A DNA stretch of 64,000 bases from positions 1-64,000 of the forward strand of contig CALURX010000003.1 in NCBI GenBank assembly GCA_944323265.1, read 5' to 3'. The DNA is from Candidatus Gastranaerophilales bacterium. GTDB taxonomy: Bacteria; Cyanobacteriota; Vampirovibrionia; Gastranaerophilales; Gastranaerophilaceae. Every line of letters begins with the position of its first letter. Positions within the stretch are counted from its first letter, which is position 1. Shown here one piece after another: positions 17,500-25,689 of this stretch. Position numbers and translations under genes: made by a program. The notes under the pieces were generated by a model. That model had not been told where the DNA came from. It saw only the letters and a program-made list of their open reading frames with translations, and ran no database searches.

Positions 17500-19830
17500 T
17501 TATTTTCCACGAATATTAAAATCTCCTAACCATTCAAGAGATAAAAAACAACTCGGTAAATAACTGTCATTTGAGATTATAATATCAATATCTTCATTTT
17601 TTGATATTATCGGTAATAAAAATGTTCCGTTTGATATTGTTATTTTCCCTAAAGTTGCCTTATCTGTACCACAAATCATTCCAGTAAATTCAAACTGTGA
17701 AGCTATTTGAGTCGTATATTTAGGTATAACATTAATCTTAAAATACCCTGTTTCTGTATAGCTTAAATTAATATCTCGCAGCATTAAGATGCCTTCTTTT
17801 ACTTTTGTAGTACCATTTGTAAGTTGTTCTCTATAATACATTTTTGGTAGTTCCCAAGTAGATTCAAAAGTGTTGCCGACAATTACATTGTCATACTCTC
17901 CATCAATATCAAATCTTTGAGGGAAATTACTTGTAGTTGTATAATCAAGTGGGACTCCATCTTCATTTAGTATTGTAATCTCATTATCGGGCATATAGGG
18001 TAGATTTATTATAGTTCTTCCTACACTATGAATAGGATTTTCAAAATACAATTTTCTGTCTAAGTAACAAAGAAAATCTAAATTTGTTTCTTTGTTCTTA
18101 GGAGAAAAATTCATTTTTTCCAAGTAAATTCCATCTGAATATTGCATATACAGGTACATAAAGTTTTCTTTAAAATCAACATTTAAAACTTTTGTATTCT
18201 TAAAATTCCATTTGCTCCAAGCCGATTGAGCTTTTTGTTCAGAACTATAGTAATAGTTGTAAACATAAATACTGTCTGTTTCACTTTTTGAAAGGAAGCA
18301 AGCAATATTGTTTGCCGTACTTCCTGCTATCTTATACATTCCGTTTGGTAAATAACTGGGTACTTGTTCCGTTATATCTCTTGCGTTTATTGTATATGTA
18401 GATGTAATAAAAATCTCCATAACTCTTGAGTAATTACCATTTTCAAATAAGAAAAAACCTGTTCCACCTGCATTGATTGGTTTACAATATTTTGAGCAAG
18501 GATATTCCATTGTTAAATCACAACCTACGGTGCTATTAGAGAATACATCACCGCCTTTTATTGAAAATTCCGAAGTATTAGAAAAAAGCAGCAATTCTTC
18601 ATTAAAAGGCAAGCTATGAGTTAAACTTACCATCTTTGAGTTAGAACCAACATCAATGGGGTCAGTTTCTAAATCCGTAAGTGTAGTTTTCTTAAAAAAT
18701 GAGAATATATCTTGTGTATCAGAATATATTGATTTATCTGCCGATAAAAAAGCTAATCTGCCTTTATGAGTAAATATATCCTGTATCGTATTTCCAATAA
18801 ATGAAGGTGTGGGAGCAGAATCTTCATCTCCGGATTTGCGTTCTGTCCAATCTATCTCTTGAAAGCTAAAAGTTCCGTTTGCTTGTCTTATCAATGCGTG
18901 TGGCATTGTTGCCGCATTGAATTTGTATTGTATATTGGGGGAGCAGCACTCTTGCCAAGCTCCTGTTCCAAATTCACTACCGTCAGCAGTTGAAAATTGG
19001 ACATAATAATCGTCAGAAATATTTACATCTTCACCTATTATTTTCATAATAAAACCATTTGGTGCTACTAGAGGTAAATCATTCAAACTGTTTGCTTCTT
19101 TGTAAAAACAATATAAATCACAATCCGAATTACTATCTGATGTTTGTATTGTAAAATCACCACCAATTCTTTTGGTTAAAAGAATTGTAGAGTTTTGTAA
19201 TTGTATATTCCAATTTGTAGTACCTAATTGAGCTACCATTCCGTCATATAATGCTTTTGCGATAGTTGTAGTTTTGCAATCCGCTCTATCAGTAGCAGAT
19301 GTAGTTTTACTGGCTACTTGAGTGCCATTGACCGTAATTTTATAATCAGTTGCATAATCTCCCTGTTTTATGAAAATTAGTGCACTTGCTGGATAAGGAT
19401 TGGTAAATGTTTCACTTGATAATTGAGCCGTTACAGTCCTATTCAAGATAAAAGTATAATCTGCAATTGTTGTTGCAACTAGGTCTTTTAGCGGATTTAA
19501 TGTTGTTATATAATCAATTGAACTGGATTTGTCATAAGTAACTGTTTTGGCATTTCCTTCTAAATCAAAAACTTTTATTCCTTCTGTTGAATCCCCTGTG
19601 ATTATAACTCCGTATTCTTCATCTTCTTTAATAATGGTATGTATCAAAGGGTGATTTGTGAGAGTATCCATTAATCTTGCAATATATTCTGTCGGAGGTC
19701 TGTCTTTTAAACCGACAGAGGGGGAAGGGAAATAATTAACTAAACTCTTTGCTTGATTAGGGTACATGAGCTTATCAACCTGTTGTGATACTCCGCCAAT
19801 AAAATTTGCAATTGTATCTCTAACCAACAT
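17500..19830 (-). CDS. Tail tubular protein B (T7 gp12-like nozzle)
   Basis: 776 residues, about the length of T7 gp12 (794). The N-terminus DTIANFIGGVSQQ followed by MYPNQAKSLVNYFPS is the conserved gp12 opening. FTHKGRLAFLS in the middle and the repeated beta-rich segments are typical. It forms the nozzle of the short tail and contacts fibres. Its start overlaps the tail tubular A stop by one base. Confidence 0.93.
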   Translation of the reverse strand: MLVRDTIANFIGGVSQQVDKLMYPNQAKSLVNYFPSPSVGLKDRPPTEYIARLMDTLTNHPLIHTIIKEDEEYGVIITGDSTEGIKVFDLEGNAKTVTYDKSSSIDYITTLNPLKDLVATTIADYTFILNRTVTAQLSSETFTNPYPASALIFIKQGDYATDYKITVNGTQVASKTTSATDRADCKTTTIAKALYDGMVAQLGTTNWNIQLQNSTILLTKRIGGDFTIQTSDSNSDCDLYCFYKEANSLNDLPLVAPNGFIMKIIGEDVNISDDYYVQFSTADGSEFGTGAWQECCSPNIQYKFNAATMPHALIRQANGTFSFQEIDWTERKSGDEDSAPTPSFIGNTIQDIFTHKGRLAFLSADKSIYSDTQDIFSFFKKTTLTDLETDPIDVGSNSKMVSLTHSLPFNEELLLFSNTSEFSIKGGDVFSNSTVGCDLTMEYPCSKYCKPINAGGTGFFLFENGNYSRVMEIFITSTYTINARDITEQVPSYLPNGMYKIAGSTANNIACFLSKSETDSIYVYNYYYSSEQKAQSAWSKWNFKNTKVLNVDFKENFMYLYMQYSDGIYLEKMNFSPKNKETNLDFLCYLDRKLYFENPIHSVGRTIINLPYMPDNEITILNEDGVPLDYTTTSNFPQRFDIDGEYDNVIVGNTFESTWELPKMYYREQLTNGTTKVKEGILMLRDINLSYTETGYFKINVIPKYTTQIASQFEFTGMICGTDKATLGKITISNGTFLLPIISKNEDIDIIISNDSYLPSCFLSLEWLGDFNIRGK

Positions 19831-20393
19831 TAAATAAAGCTCCTTATATTACCGTTATACATATCCGGTATCATTGTGTAATCGCCAATTTCTAATTCGT
19901 GTTGCTCAAGTGCAATTCTTGCTTCCGATAAATCTTCTTGAGTATATGCACACGCTTTTTCCGAGCCTAATTCTCTTTTTACAAATTTGTATGCAGCAGA
20001 CATTTTTGCATACTCTCTCGCTACCTCTGGAAGTTCATCAAATTCCAAACAAAAGACAACAGAAGCTTTCAATGTTTTATCAATCTTGAATGTATGCTCT
20101 TGTTTGTCATATAATTTGCCATTCCTAACTACATAACGATTTTTGTAATAAGAAGGCATATTTATCATAATCAGATTTGAGGGTACTATAATTTCATTGT
20201 CTGTATTCGGTACTAAGGGATAATTGTCTTCTGAATTAAAATCCCAGCCTTGAAGCTGGATTCTTCTAATTTCATCATTCAAAATCTTTTCTGCCGATAT
20301 TGTGAAATAGCTTTTTGTTCCTTCTAAAGAATTAAGCGGAGATTGACCGATACACGAAAGCATTGTGTTTATTGCTTCTAATTTTGTTGTCAT
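19830..20393 (-). CDS. Tail tubular protein A (T7 gp11-like adaptor)
   Basis: 187 residues. AINTMLSCIGQSPLNSLEG, followed by WDFNSEDNYPLVPN and a helix with YAKMSAAYKFVKRELG, is the gp11 signature. It forms the dodecameric ring that joins portal and nozzle. A terminator-like hairpin lies just upstream, separating it from the capsid gene as Tphi does in T7. Confidence 0.93.
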   Translation of the reverse strand: MTTKLEAINTMLSCIGQSPLNSLEGTKSYFTISAEKILNDEIRRIQLQGWDFNSEDNYPLVPNTDNEIIVPSNLIMINMPSYYKNRYVVRNGKLYDKQEHTFKIDKTLKASVVFCLEFDELPEVAREYAKMSAAYKFVKRELGSEKACAYTQEDLSEARIALEQHELEIGDYTMIPDMYNGNIRSFI

Positions 20394-20420
20394 TGTTGCT
20401 CCTATTAATTGGTTGATACC

Positions 20421-20449
20421 TCATCCCAGCCCTCTCCAAAAGGAGAGGG
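20421..20449 (-). terminator. Hairpin after the major capsid gene, partial terminator
   Basis: A perfect 8-bp stem ccctctcc/ggagaggg (20430-20437 with 20442-20449) lies 16 bp after the capsid stop. It is followed on the minus strand by CTGGGATGAGG instead of a U tract. It occupies the position of the T7 Tphi terminator. The element GGAGAGGGCnGGGnTGAGG also occurs at 69-91 in the chromosome, so it may be a dispersed repeat used as an attenuator. Confidence 0.5.
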
Positions 20450-20464
20450 AGGAGAGAAAAGTAG

Positions 20465-21421
20465 TTATGCAGCTTCTGCTGAAATTTCAACGGCACATTC
20501 TGGTCTCAAAATGCCATGTCCTTGTAAAATTCTTGCAGTAAGCAAGTGAGATAATCTTTCTAAAATCCATTTTGGTTCAACTATCAATCCTTGTCTTGAT
20601 ACAGTACCAATTGCTTGTCGATTCATTACAAGAGCTGCCGTATTTGTAAAATCTCCGTAATAAACATTATTTGGTTTCGTTGTATCAATGGATTGAGTAA
20701 TATTAGTTTGTGGTAAATGGTTTGTTTTAATTATTTGAATACCATTTAATTTGCCAGTTGTACCTTCTGAATAAGAGCCTGTTCCTATATCGTGATTTTT
20801 AATATCTTCATATTGAGCAAGCAAAGAATATTGAAGCGGTCTGACAAATGCGTATCTGTCTGTTTCATCAACATTCTTTTCATCAAGTTCAACTCCAGCA
20901 GTATAGATAGCTGCTGCAAGCAAAGAAGCATCCGTTTTAGCATTAGCCCCGGCTTTAATTACAGAACCGCCTGCTCTGCCTTGAACAGTACCGCCAGCTC
21001 TTGCAGCCAATACCCCAACTTGAAGAAGTTGCTTATCTTCTGTATTAGCTAACGCTTTAGCCATTTCACTAACAATTTCTGCTCTATCATCATATTCTTG
21101 TAGTTTCACATCTAAGTCGTGAATAAGGATATCTGATACCAAGAAAGGGTCAAGATTAATTGTAATCTCGTTGTGAGCAATTGATTGATTTCCGAGCAAA
21201 GAATCGCCAACTGTAACATACTTAGCAGAGGTCGTACCAAGTACAGGAAATGTCGCCGATTTACCTTTTGTAATCGTTTTATGTCTTACATAATTTTTCA
21301 TTACTCGCTTTGCATCAAATGCGGTTAAAAGTTCCGGGATAAACTGGTCTCTAAAAAGAGCCATAACATCACCAGATAGGTTCGCTTGCCCTAATCTGGT
21401 AAAATTAAATTCGTCTGTCAT
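20465..21421 (-). CDS. Major capsid protein (T7 gp10-like)
   Basis: 318 residues of HK97 fold. It starts FNFTRLGQANLSGD and continues with GKSATFPVLGTTSAKYVTVGD, LVSDILIHDLDVKLQEYDDR and a C-terminal VEPKWILERLSHLLTARILQG. All are characteristic of podovirus gp10-like capsids, slightly shorter than T7 gp10A (345). There is no obvious slippery frameshift for a minor B form at the 3' end. Confidence 0.95.
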   Translation of the reverse strand: MTDEFNFTRLGQANLSGDVMALFRDQFIPELLTAFDAKRVMKNYVRHKTITKGKSATFPVLGTTSAKYVTVGDSLLGNQSIAHNEITINLDPFLVSDILIHDLDVKLQEYDDRAEIVSEMAKALANTEDKQLLQVGVLAARAGGTVQGRAGGSVIKAGANAKTDASLLAAAIYTAGVELDEKNVDETDRYAFVRPLQYSLLAQYEDIKNHDIGTGSYSEGTTGKLNGIQIIKTNHLPQTNITQSIDTTKPNNVYYGDFTNTAALVMNRQAIGTVSRQGLIVEPKWILERLSHLLTARILQGHGILRPECAVEISAEAA

Positions 21422-21437
21422 TAATTAAAAAATCTCC

Positions 21438-22106
21438 TTAAATTCCTAAATCAATACCAGCTTCTCTTGAAGCAGTAACTTTCTTTTGAACATCAGCTCT
21501 ATATGCTTCATCTACCCTGTATTTTGGGTTTGATATAGCTTCAAACATTTCTGCTTGAGAGCGAAAAATATCCTTAGCTGGTTTTCCACCTTCCCCTTGT
21601 GTGTAATTTGGGGTAATTCCTTCTTTTTCTTCCATGCGATTTTTTAAATCCTTTAATATAATTTGAATAACACTTTTATCTGTTATTCCGTTGATTGATT
21701 TGATTTCAGCTTCTGATAAATTTTCAGAAGCCCATTTGATAACATTATCAAAAGTTTCTCTTCCACCTATACATTCGGCTATTTCATTCTTTTCTTGTTC
21801 AGCTTTTGCAATCTGTCCTTCAATAAAGTTATCAACAAGCTCTCCTGTAATACCTACCTCTGCAAGTTGTTTTCTTGTAGATTCTGATATTTTCCCTGTT
21901 GCAATAAACTCCTTTTGTAGTTCTGCATAGTCAAATCCTTTTGTCTGCAAAACCTCTTGAGCCTGTTCCTGTGTTTCTGCAACTATTTCTGTTTTTTCTG
22001 TTTCATTCTCTTGCTCTGTTTCCACAGTTTCAGGTTCATTAGAAGTTTGAGTAACTTCGGTTTGTTCATCCAAAGTTTCTGGGTTAATATTTTGTTCTTC
22101 TGACAT
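21438..22106 (-). CDS. Capsid scaffolding protein (T7 gp9-like)
   Basis: 222 residues. The acidic N-terminus is very rich in Glu and Thr, with a helical middle and the basic C-terminal tail KVTASREAGIDLGI. Position between portal and capsid and the charge profile are diagnostic for the gp9 scaffold, which guides prohead assembly and leaves during maturation. Confidence 0.88.
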   Translation of the reverse strand: MSEEQNINPETLDEQTEVTQTSNEPETVETEQENETEKTEIVAETQEQAQEVLQTKGFDYAELQKEFIATGKISESTRKQLAEVGITGELVDNFIEGQIAKAEQEKNEIAECIGGRETFDNVIKWASENLSEAEIKSINGITDKSVIQIILKDLKNRMEEKEGITPNYTQGEGGKPAKDIFRSQAEMFEAISNPKYRVDEAYRADVQKKVTASREAGIDLGI

Positions 22107-22114
22107 ATTTACCC

Positions 22115-22375
22115 CTAATAGTTTCTAACCACTTGAATATTTGGCATAGCAGAATAAATTTTCTTTTGCTTTATATTTTCTGCTTCTTTAGAATTTGCAA
22201 GTAATGTTTTCATAAGTTTTAACTTCTTTTCGGGAGTTTTAGCTCCTCTTATATCATCTTCGGTAGGAGTTGCTTTTTCTTCCTCTTTTTCATCTTCTGT
22301 TTTTACTGACTCTTGCGTTCCTTCTACCTTTACTTCAGTTTCTTCAACCGTTTTCTCTTCTTTAGTTTTTGCCAT
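22115..22375 (-). CDS. Small highly charged protein between portal and scaffold
   Basis: 86 residues, more than half Glu, Lys and Thr. The first half is acidic and the second half basic (TPEKKLKLMKTLL), ending MPNIQVVRNY. No family recognised. T7 has no separate gene here, though related podoviruses carry small charged proteins at this position. It may assist the scaffold. Spacing to both neighbours is about 8 bp, so it is co-translated in the operon. Confidence 0.65.
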   Translation of the reverse strand: MAKTKEEKTVEETEVKVEGTQESVKTEDEKEEEKATPTEDDIRGAKTPEKKLKLMKTLLANSKEAENIKQKKIYSAMPNIQVVRNY

Positions 22376-22383
22376 AAATCTCC

Positions 22384-24009
22384 TTATACAATATTGTCAT
22401 TTTGTGAATTTTCTTGTTGTTTTAAAAGCATATCTCCATATTTATTAACAGCATTTGGAGCAACTGTTTTCAGCAGTTCCTGTTGTTGCATAGCTTGAGC
22501 CTGTTCTTGTCTTTCTTCTTCCGAGTAGAACATACCCTCAATGTCAAGGTTAAGAGAAGCAGCGACATCATTTGCAACTTTTTCAACTTTGCCACCTAAC
22601 TGTTGTAAAGCCGGAGCAATCTTTGTCATAATATCCAAAAATGTTACAAGTTTATTCAAATCAGAGCTTCTGCCTAATGCTTCAAGCCCTGTTGTAACCG
22701 TCAGTTTAACATTCTTATCTCTAATCAAATCGGGTAGTGCATTTTTCTTTTCTTTCTTTAGATGAAAGAATGTAATTTTGACATAAGCTCTTTGAAAATC
22801 CTTACACATAATTGAATAATGGTTGCCGAGTGCTTCTTCCAAATCTTGAGCCATTTGCCTGATTTCTTCTGCCGTTACACGCTCTGCATCTCTTTGGATT
22901 GCAGCTTTCATAACAAAAATACGATTTAATCTTCTCTCTATTTTATCCGCTTCTGCCTGTGCTACTTGTAAATCATAGTATTTGTTTGCCTGTAAAGGCT
23001 GGACATCTTCAACTCTTCCTAATGCAAAACCGCCATTCTTTGCTTCTGCCAAGTGCTTAATCTTTGTTAATCCGTTTGGATTTACAAGCATGACCAGCTT
23101 ACTTCCAGCTAGTGAAGCCTGTTTTATTGCAAGTGAAAGTGTATCAAGGTATGAAATATCTCCAATATATTCTTCAACTAAACCTCTTCCATAACTCTCT
23201 CCATCAATCCTCACATACCTTAATGCAATAAAAGGACACACATCAATCGGGTATTTCCCCCTTGAAGCTGGCAATTCTACTCCCTCACACTCTTGATAAA
23301 TCTCCCAATGTTTTTGTTTTCTTCTAAAAACTGTATAAAGTGTAAGTTCTTCCTCTTCAAGTCTTTTTGCCATCTCTTTATCTTTGGCTTTTCTTTCTAA
23401 AACTTTCATCATAACAAGTTCTTGTACTTCTTCTGGAAGAGAATACAAGCTGATTGTTTCTTCTGTGATTGCTTTGATAACATTTCCACAGTAATCACGC
23501 TTCACGCAAAATCTGTCCAATGGGTAATATTTTAATCCCTCTTTTGGATCGTGTACGAGAAAAACATTTCCAGCTATATACAAATGTTTAAGAGCTTCTC
23601 CAGCACAAACCCTATCTGCTAATTGTTCTTGATAATCAAGCAACATCTTTTCAATTCTTGATAATCCCTTATTTAATTCCGTCTGATATTGACTTGATGT
23701 AATTCCTGCAAGTTCCGCCTGTTGTTTGATTACTAAATCATCCATTGAAAATTTGAAAAAAGTTTGATTTGGCGGTAACATTGTGAGAATTACTTTTGAA
23801 GCTAAATTATTTATGCCATCAGCTCCTACCGATTGGTTTGGAGTTTCAATTTGTTTGATAGCATTTTGCTTATTCATATTGTCGACTATTAGTGATGGAA
23901 TTGTATATTTTGCAGCCAGTTTTGCTTTTTCTAAATATGGCTGTCGGTCTTGTTTCATACTTTCGTATTCGGAAGCAAGAGTTCGCCTTTGGGGTAATTC
24001 TTTCTCCAT
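22384..24009 (-). CDS. Portal protein (T7 gp8-like head-tail connector)
   Basis: 541 residues, near T7 gp8 (536). Recognisable parts are YTIPSLIVDN, the NLASKVILTMLPPNQTFFKF segment, FIALRYVRIDGESYGRGLVE, and the C-terminal crown with MQQQELLK. It forms the dodecameric portal, where terminase docks for packaging and gp11 binds afterwards. Confidence 0.95.
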   Translation of the reverse strand: MEKELPQRRTLASEYESMKQDRQPYLEKAKLAAKYTIPSLIVDNMNKQNAIKQIETPNQSVGADGINNLASKVILTMLPPNQTFFKFSMDDLVIKQQAELAGITSSQYQTELNKGLSRIEKMLLDYQEQLADRVCAGEALKHLYIAGNVFLVHDPKEGLKYYPLDRFCVKRDYCGNVIKAITEETISLYSLPEEVQELVMMKVLERKAKDKEMAKRLEEEELTLYTVFRRKQKHWEIYQECEGVELPASRGKYPIDVCPFIALRYVRIDGESYGRGLVEEYIGDISYLDTLSLAIKQASLAGSKLVMLVNPNGLTKIKHLAEAKNGGFALGRVEDVQPLQANKYYDLQVAQAEADKIERRLNRIFVMKAAIQRDAERVTAEEIRQMAQDLEEALGNHYSIMCKDFQRAYVKITFFHLKKEKKNALPDLIRDKNVKLTVTTGLEALGRSSDLNKLVTFLDIMTKIAPALQQLGGKVEKVANDVAASLNLDIEGMFYSEEERQEQAQAMQQQELLKTVAPNAVNKYGDMLLKQQENSQNDNIV

Positions 24010-24017
24010 CTAATCTC

Positions 24018-24353
24018 CTATACAGGTATATTTAATCCTGTTTGGTTTGTATCACCTGTGTTAATCCCTGTAGTACCAGTGTTTGTTTTGTTGAGAGGTA
24101 TTCTTAAAGAGTTGATTGCTCTTTTTTCTGATTTGTTTTCTCTTAATTGACTTGCCGTTTTCTCAACAGATTTTGGTACTTTTGTATTCATATTATTAAT
24201 GGCATTTACTGTTTCTGCCTGTTGCCTTTGAGCAGCTTGAGCTTGCTGTTGTTGAGCTTTTGCCAACTTATTAGAACTTGCAGCACTAATTGCAGCACTA
24301 GCAGCCATAGTTCCAACCGCAACAACGGCTGGTATAATTGCTGGTGGACACAT
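24018..24353 (-). CDS. gp7.3-like small virion protein
   Basis: 111 residues. The N-terminus is a hydrophobic Ala-rich segment (PAIIPAVVAVGTMAASAAIS), the middle is Gln/Ala-rich and the C-terminus is SLRIPLNKTNTG.. ending GLNIPV. T7 gp7.3 likewise ends in KSLSVARSSGGGINI and precedes the portal gene, where it is needed for tail assembly and host adsorption. I take this as its counterpart on position and on the shared tail motif. Confidence 0.7.
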   Translation of the reverse strand: MCPPAIIPAVVAVGTMAASAAISAASSNKLAKAQQQQAQAAQRQQAETVNAINNMNTKVPKSVEKTASQLRENKSEKRAINSLRIPLNKTNTGTTGINTGDTNQTGLNIPV

Positions 24354-24388
24354 ATTTTACACTCCTATTATTTACTACATACAAAAAC

Positions 24389-24416
24389 AACCACCAATAT
24401 TATTAAAATGGTGGTT
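24389..24416. terminator. Hairpin between gp7.3-like and upstream small gene
   Basis: Perfect 8-bp stem aaccacca/tggtggtt (24389-24396 with 24409-24416) with a 12-nt AT loop. On the minus strand it is followed by GTTTTTGTATG, a weak U tract. It could separate the 66-residue gene's transcript from the late operon. Confidence 0.45.
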
Positions 24417-24459
24417 ATGATTCTTTATATAAATTCATGTAAATTTTATAAATTATAAA

Positions 24460-24660
24460 TTATAAATCTTTTTTGTTATCTAATACATTTTCTTCATTAT
24501 ATTGTTTTTCTATTTTTAATTTATCTATGACTTGTTGTTGTCCTATTAATATACCTAGTTCAAATTCTGTTTTATATGTTCTGGGCAATATATCTTTAAA
24601 ATCTCTTTCTAAACATTTAATTAGTTTATCTGATATTGGTGGATATGTTTTTTCATTCAT
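24460..24660 (-). CDS. Hypothetical protein (66 aa) at the head of the late arm
   Basis: The ATG is preceded by AGAGGTAG. The sequence (KLIKCLERDFKDILPRTYKTEFELGILIGQQQVIDKLKIE) is mostly helical. The stretch ELGILIGQQQVIDKL is typical of small phage-encoded proteins of unknown role. It is transcribed divergently from the recombinase at 24764 and is the first leftward gene after the central module, so its promoter may also start late transcription. Confidence 0.6.
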   Translation of the reverse strand: MNEKTYPPISDKLIKCLERDFKDILPRTYKTEFELGILIGQQQVIDKLKIEKQYNEENVLDNKKDL

Positions 24661-24676
24661 TTTATACTACCTCTTT

Positions 24677-24731
24677 CCATATAGGGGTCATTGAAAATTT
24701 TGAAGGAAATTTCTCATTGACCTGTATATGG
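24677..24731. promoter_or_regulatory. Divergent control region with imperfect inverted repeat
   Basis: Between the 66-residue gene and the recombinase, ccatataggggtcattga on the left is mirrored by tcattgacctgtatatgg on the right, with few mismatches. A further gtatagaa at 24737-24744 matches the arm motif of the inverted sites at 25480-25668. This suggests an operator shared by both genes and possible autoregulation by the recombinase. Confidence 0.45.
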
Positions 24732-24763
24732 AATATGTATAGAAAAGGAAGGAGAAAATTACA

Positions 24764-25303
24764 ATGAACAAAGTTGAACCTATTAGAAACAAAAATGATT
24801 TAAAAAGGGTAGAGCGGATTTTGGCTAAAAATCCAAGAGATTTGTTAATGTTCACAATCGGAACAAATTGTGGATTAAGAATCTCTGATATTTTAGCACT
24901 TAATGTCGGTGATGTTAGAGGGAAAAACTATATTCAGCTCACGGAAAAGAAAACAGGTAAGTTTAAAAAGTTTCCTGTAAATGCTAAGTTAAAACCCATG
25001 ATTGAAGAATTTACGAAGGGCAGAAAATCTGATGAACCATTATTTATGACAAAATTCCAAAACAGGTTAGGGCGAGTAACTGCGTATTACACAATAAGAC
25101 AGGCTTGTAATGAAGCTCATCTTGAAGAAAAATTTGGAACACATACGCTAAGAAAGACTTTTGGGTATCATCACTACAAGAAATATAAAGATGTAGCCAT
25201 GCTTCAGAAAATTTTTAATCATTCCAGTCCTGCGGTTACACTAACATATATTGGTATCGAACAAGAAGAAATTGATGAGAGTTATAACAATTTTATTTTA
25301 TAG
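24764..25303 (+). CDS. Short tyrosine recombinase, probable DNA invertase
   Basis: 179 residues, essentially only a catalytic domain. It has CGLRISDILAL (catalytic Arg, about residue 43), a beta-hairpin Lys region TEKKTGKFKKF, HTLRKTFGYHH (His-x-x-Arg), FNHSS and the nucleophile in TYIGI. The strong GGAAGGAG RBS supports the start. It lacks the N-terminal arm-binding and core-binding domains of an integrative enzyme. It is not next to an att site but directly upstream of two inverted 30-bp sites and the glycan operon. That context fits a local inversion switch. Small recombinases of this size do occur in phages without known function, so the role is inferred. Confidence 0.88.
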   Translation: MNKVEPIRNKNDLKRVERILAKNPRDLLMFTIGTNCGLRISDILALNVGDVRGKNYIQLTEKKTGKFKKFPVNAKLKPMIEEFTKGRKSDEPLFMTKFQNRLGRVTAYYTIRQACNEAHLEEKFGTHTLRKTFGYHHYKKYKDVAMLQKIFNHSSPAVTLTYIGIEQEEIDESYNNFIL

Positions 25304-25479
25304 TTCAAAGCGTCTTGTAATGGTGGTTTGAATACATAATTTAAGAATACAGAATTAACAAACTGTACAAAAAAATTATAAATTCATTCTATCATGAAAA
25401 TTGACAAAAAATTTTAATTTATAAATATTTTTAATTAAAAATCTAAAACCCAATAATATTAATAAAAACTCCTAAAATG

Positions 25480-25509
25480 TTCTTTACAATATTAACATTG
25501 TGTATAGAA
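25480..25509 (+). other. Left inversion site (candidate crossover site IRL)
   Basis: 30-bp element with 8-bp ends ttctttac and gtatagaa around a 14-bp centre. Its 19-bp right part, attaacattgtgtatagaa, is perfectly repeated in inverted orientation at 25639-25657. Overall 27 of 30 positions match the reverse complement of 25639-25668. With 11-bp arms the 8-bp spacer reads attaacat here and its reverse complement in the right site. Confidence 0.75.
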
Positions 25510-25638
25510 TTTTAATTCCAATTTGTATAGAACCATTATAAAACAAACAAAAATTAAATGTTTTTCTATACAAAAATTATGTATAAAATCGTAAAATAAT
25601 TGTTACTTAAAATCGTCAAATGCCCTACTCCTATTGTG
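25510..25638. promoter_or_regulatory. Putative invertible promoter segment
   Basis: 129 bp of AT-rich DNA between two inverted recombinase-like sites, directly upstream of the glycan operon. On the minus strand it holds a perfect TATAAT (25535-25540) that currently points away from the operon, with a weak -35. On the plus strand there is a weaker TATAAA at 25582-25587. Two further half-sites (tttgtatagaa at 25522-25532 and ttctatacaaa at 25564-25574) could be accessory recombinase contacts. Which orientation is ON cannot be decided from sequence. Confidence 0.6.
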
Positions 25639-25668
25639 TTCTATACACAATGTTAATTGTGTATAGAA
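25639..25668 (-). other. Right inversion site (candidate crossover site IRR)
   Basis: Arms ttctatacaca and tgtgtatagaa are perfect mirror images, with spacer atgttaat between them (11-8-11), like XerC/D-type core sites. It is the inverted partner of 25480-25509. Its end lies 21 bp before the ATG of the first glycan gene. Alternatively it could be a dimeric operator. Confidence 0.75.
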
Positions 25669-25689
25669 AAGTATGAGAAAAGGTTTTTG

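Noticed and set aside
24677-24731. Second inversion site upstream of the recombinase
   Set aside because: Only one half-site (tatgtatagaa) matches; the other arm and spacer do not, so it looks like an operator and not a crossover site.
25657-25689. Longer glycosyltransferase start at TTG 25657
   Set aside because: The eleven extra codons would be encoded by the inverted site itself and lack an RBS. The ATG at 25690 has a proper one and matches the family start.
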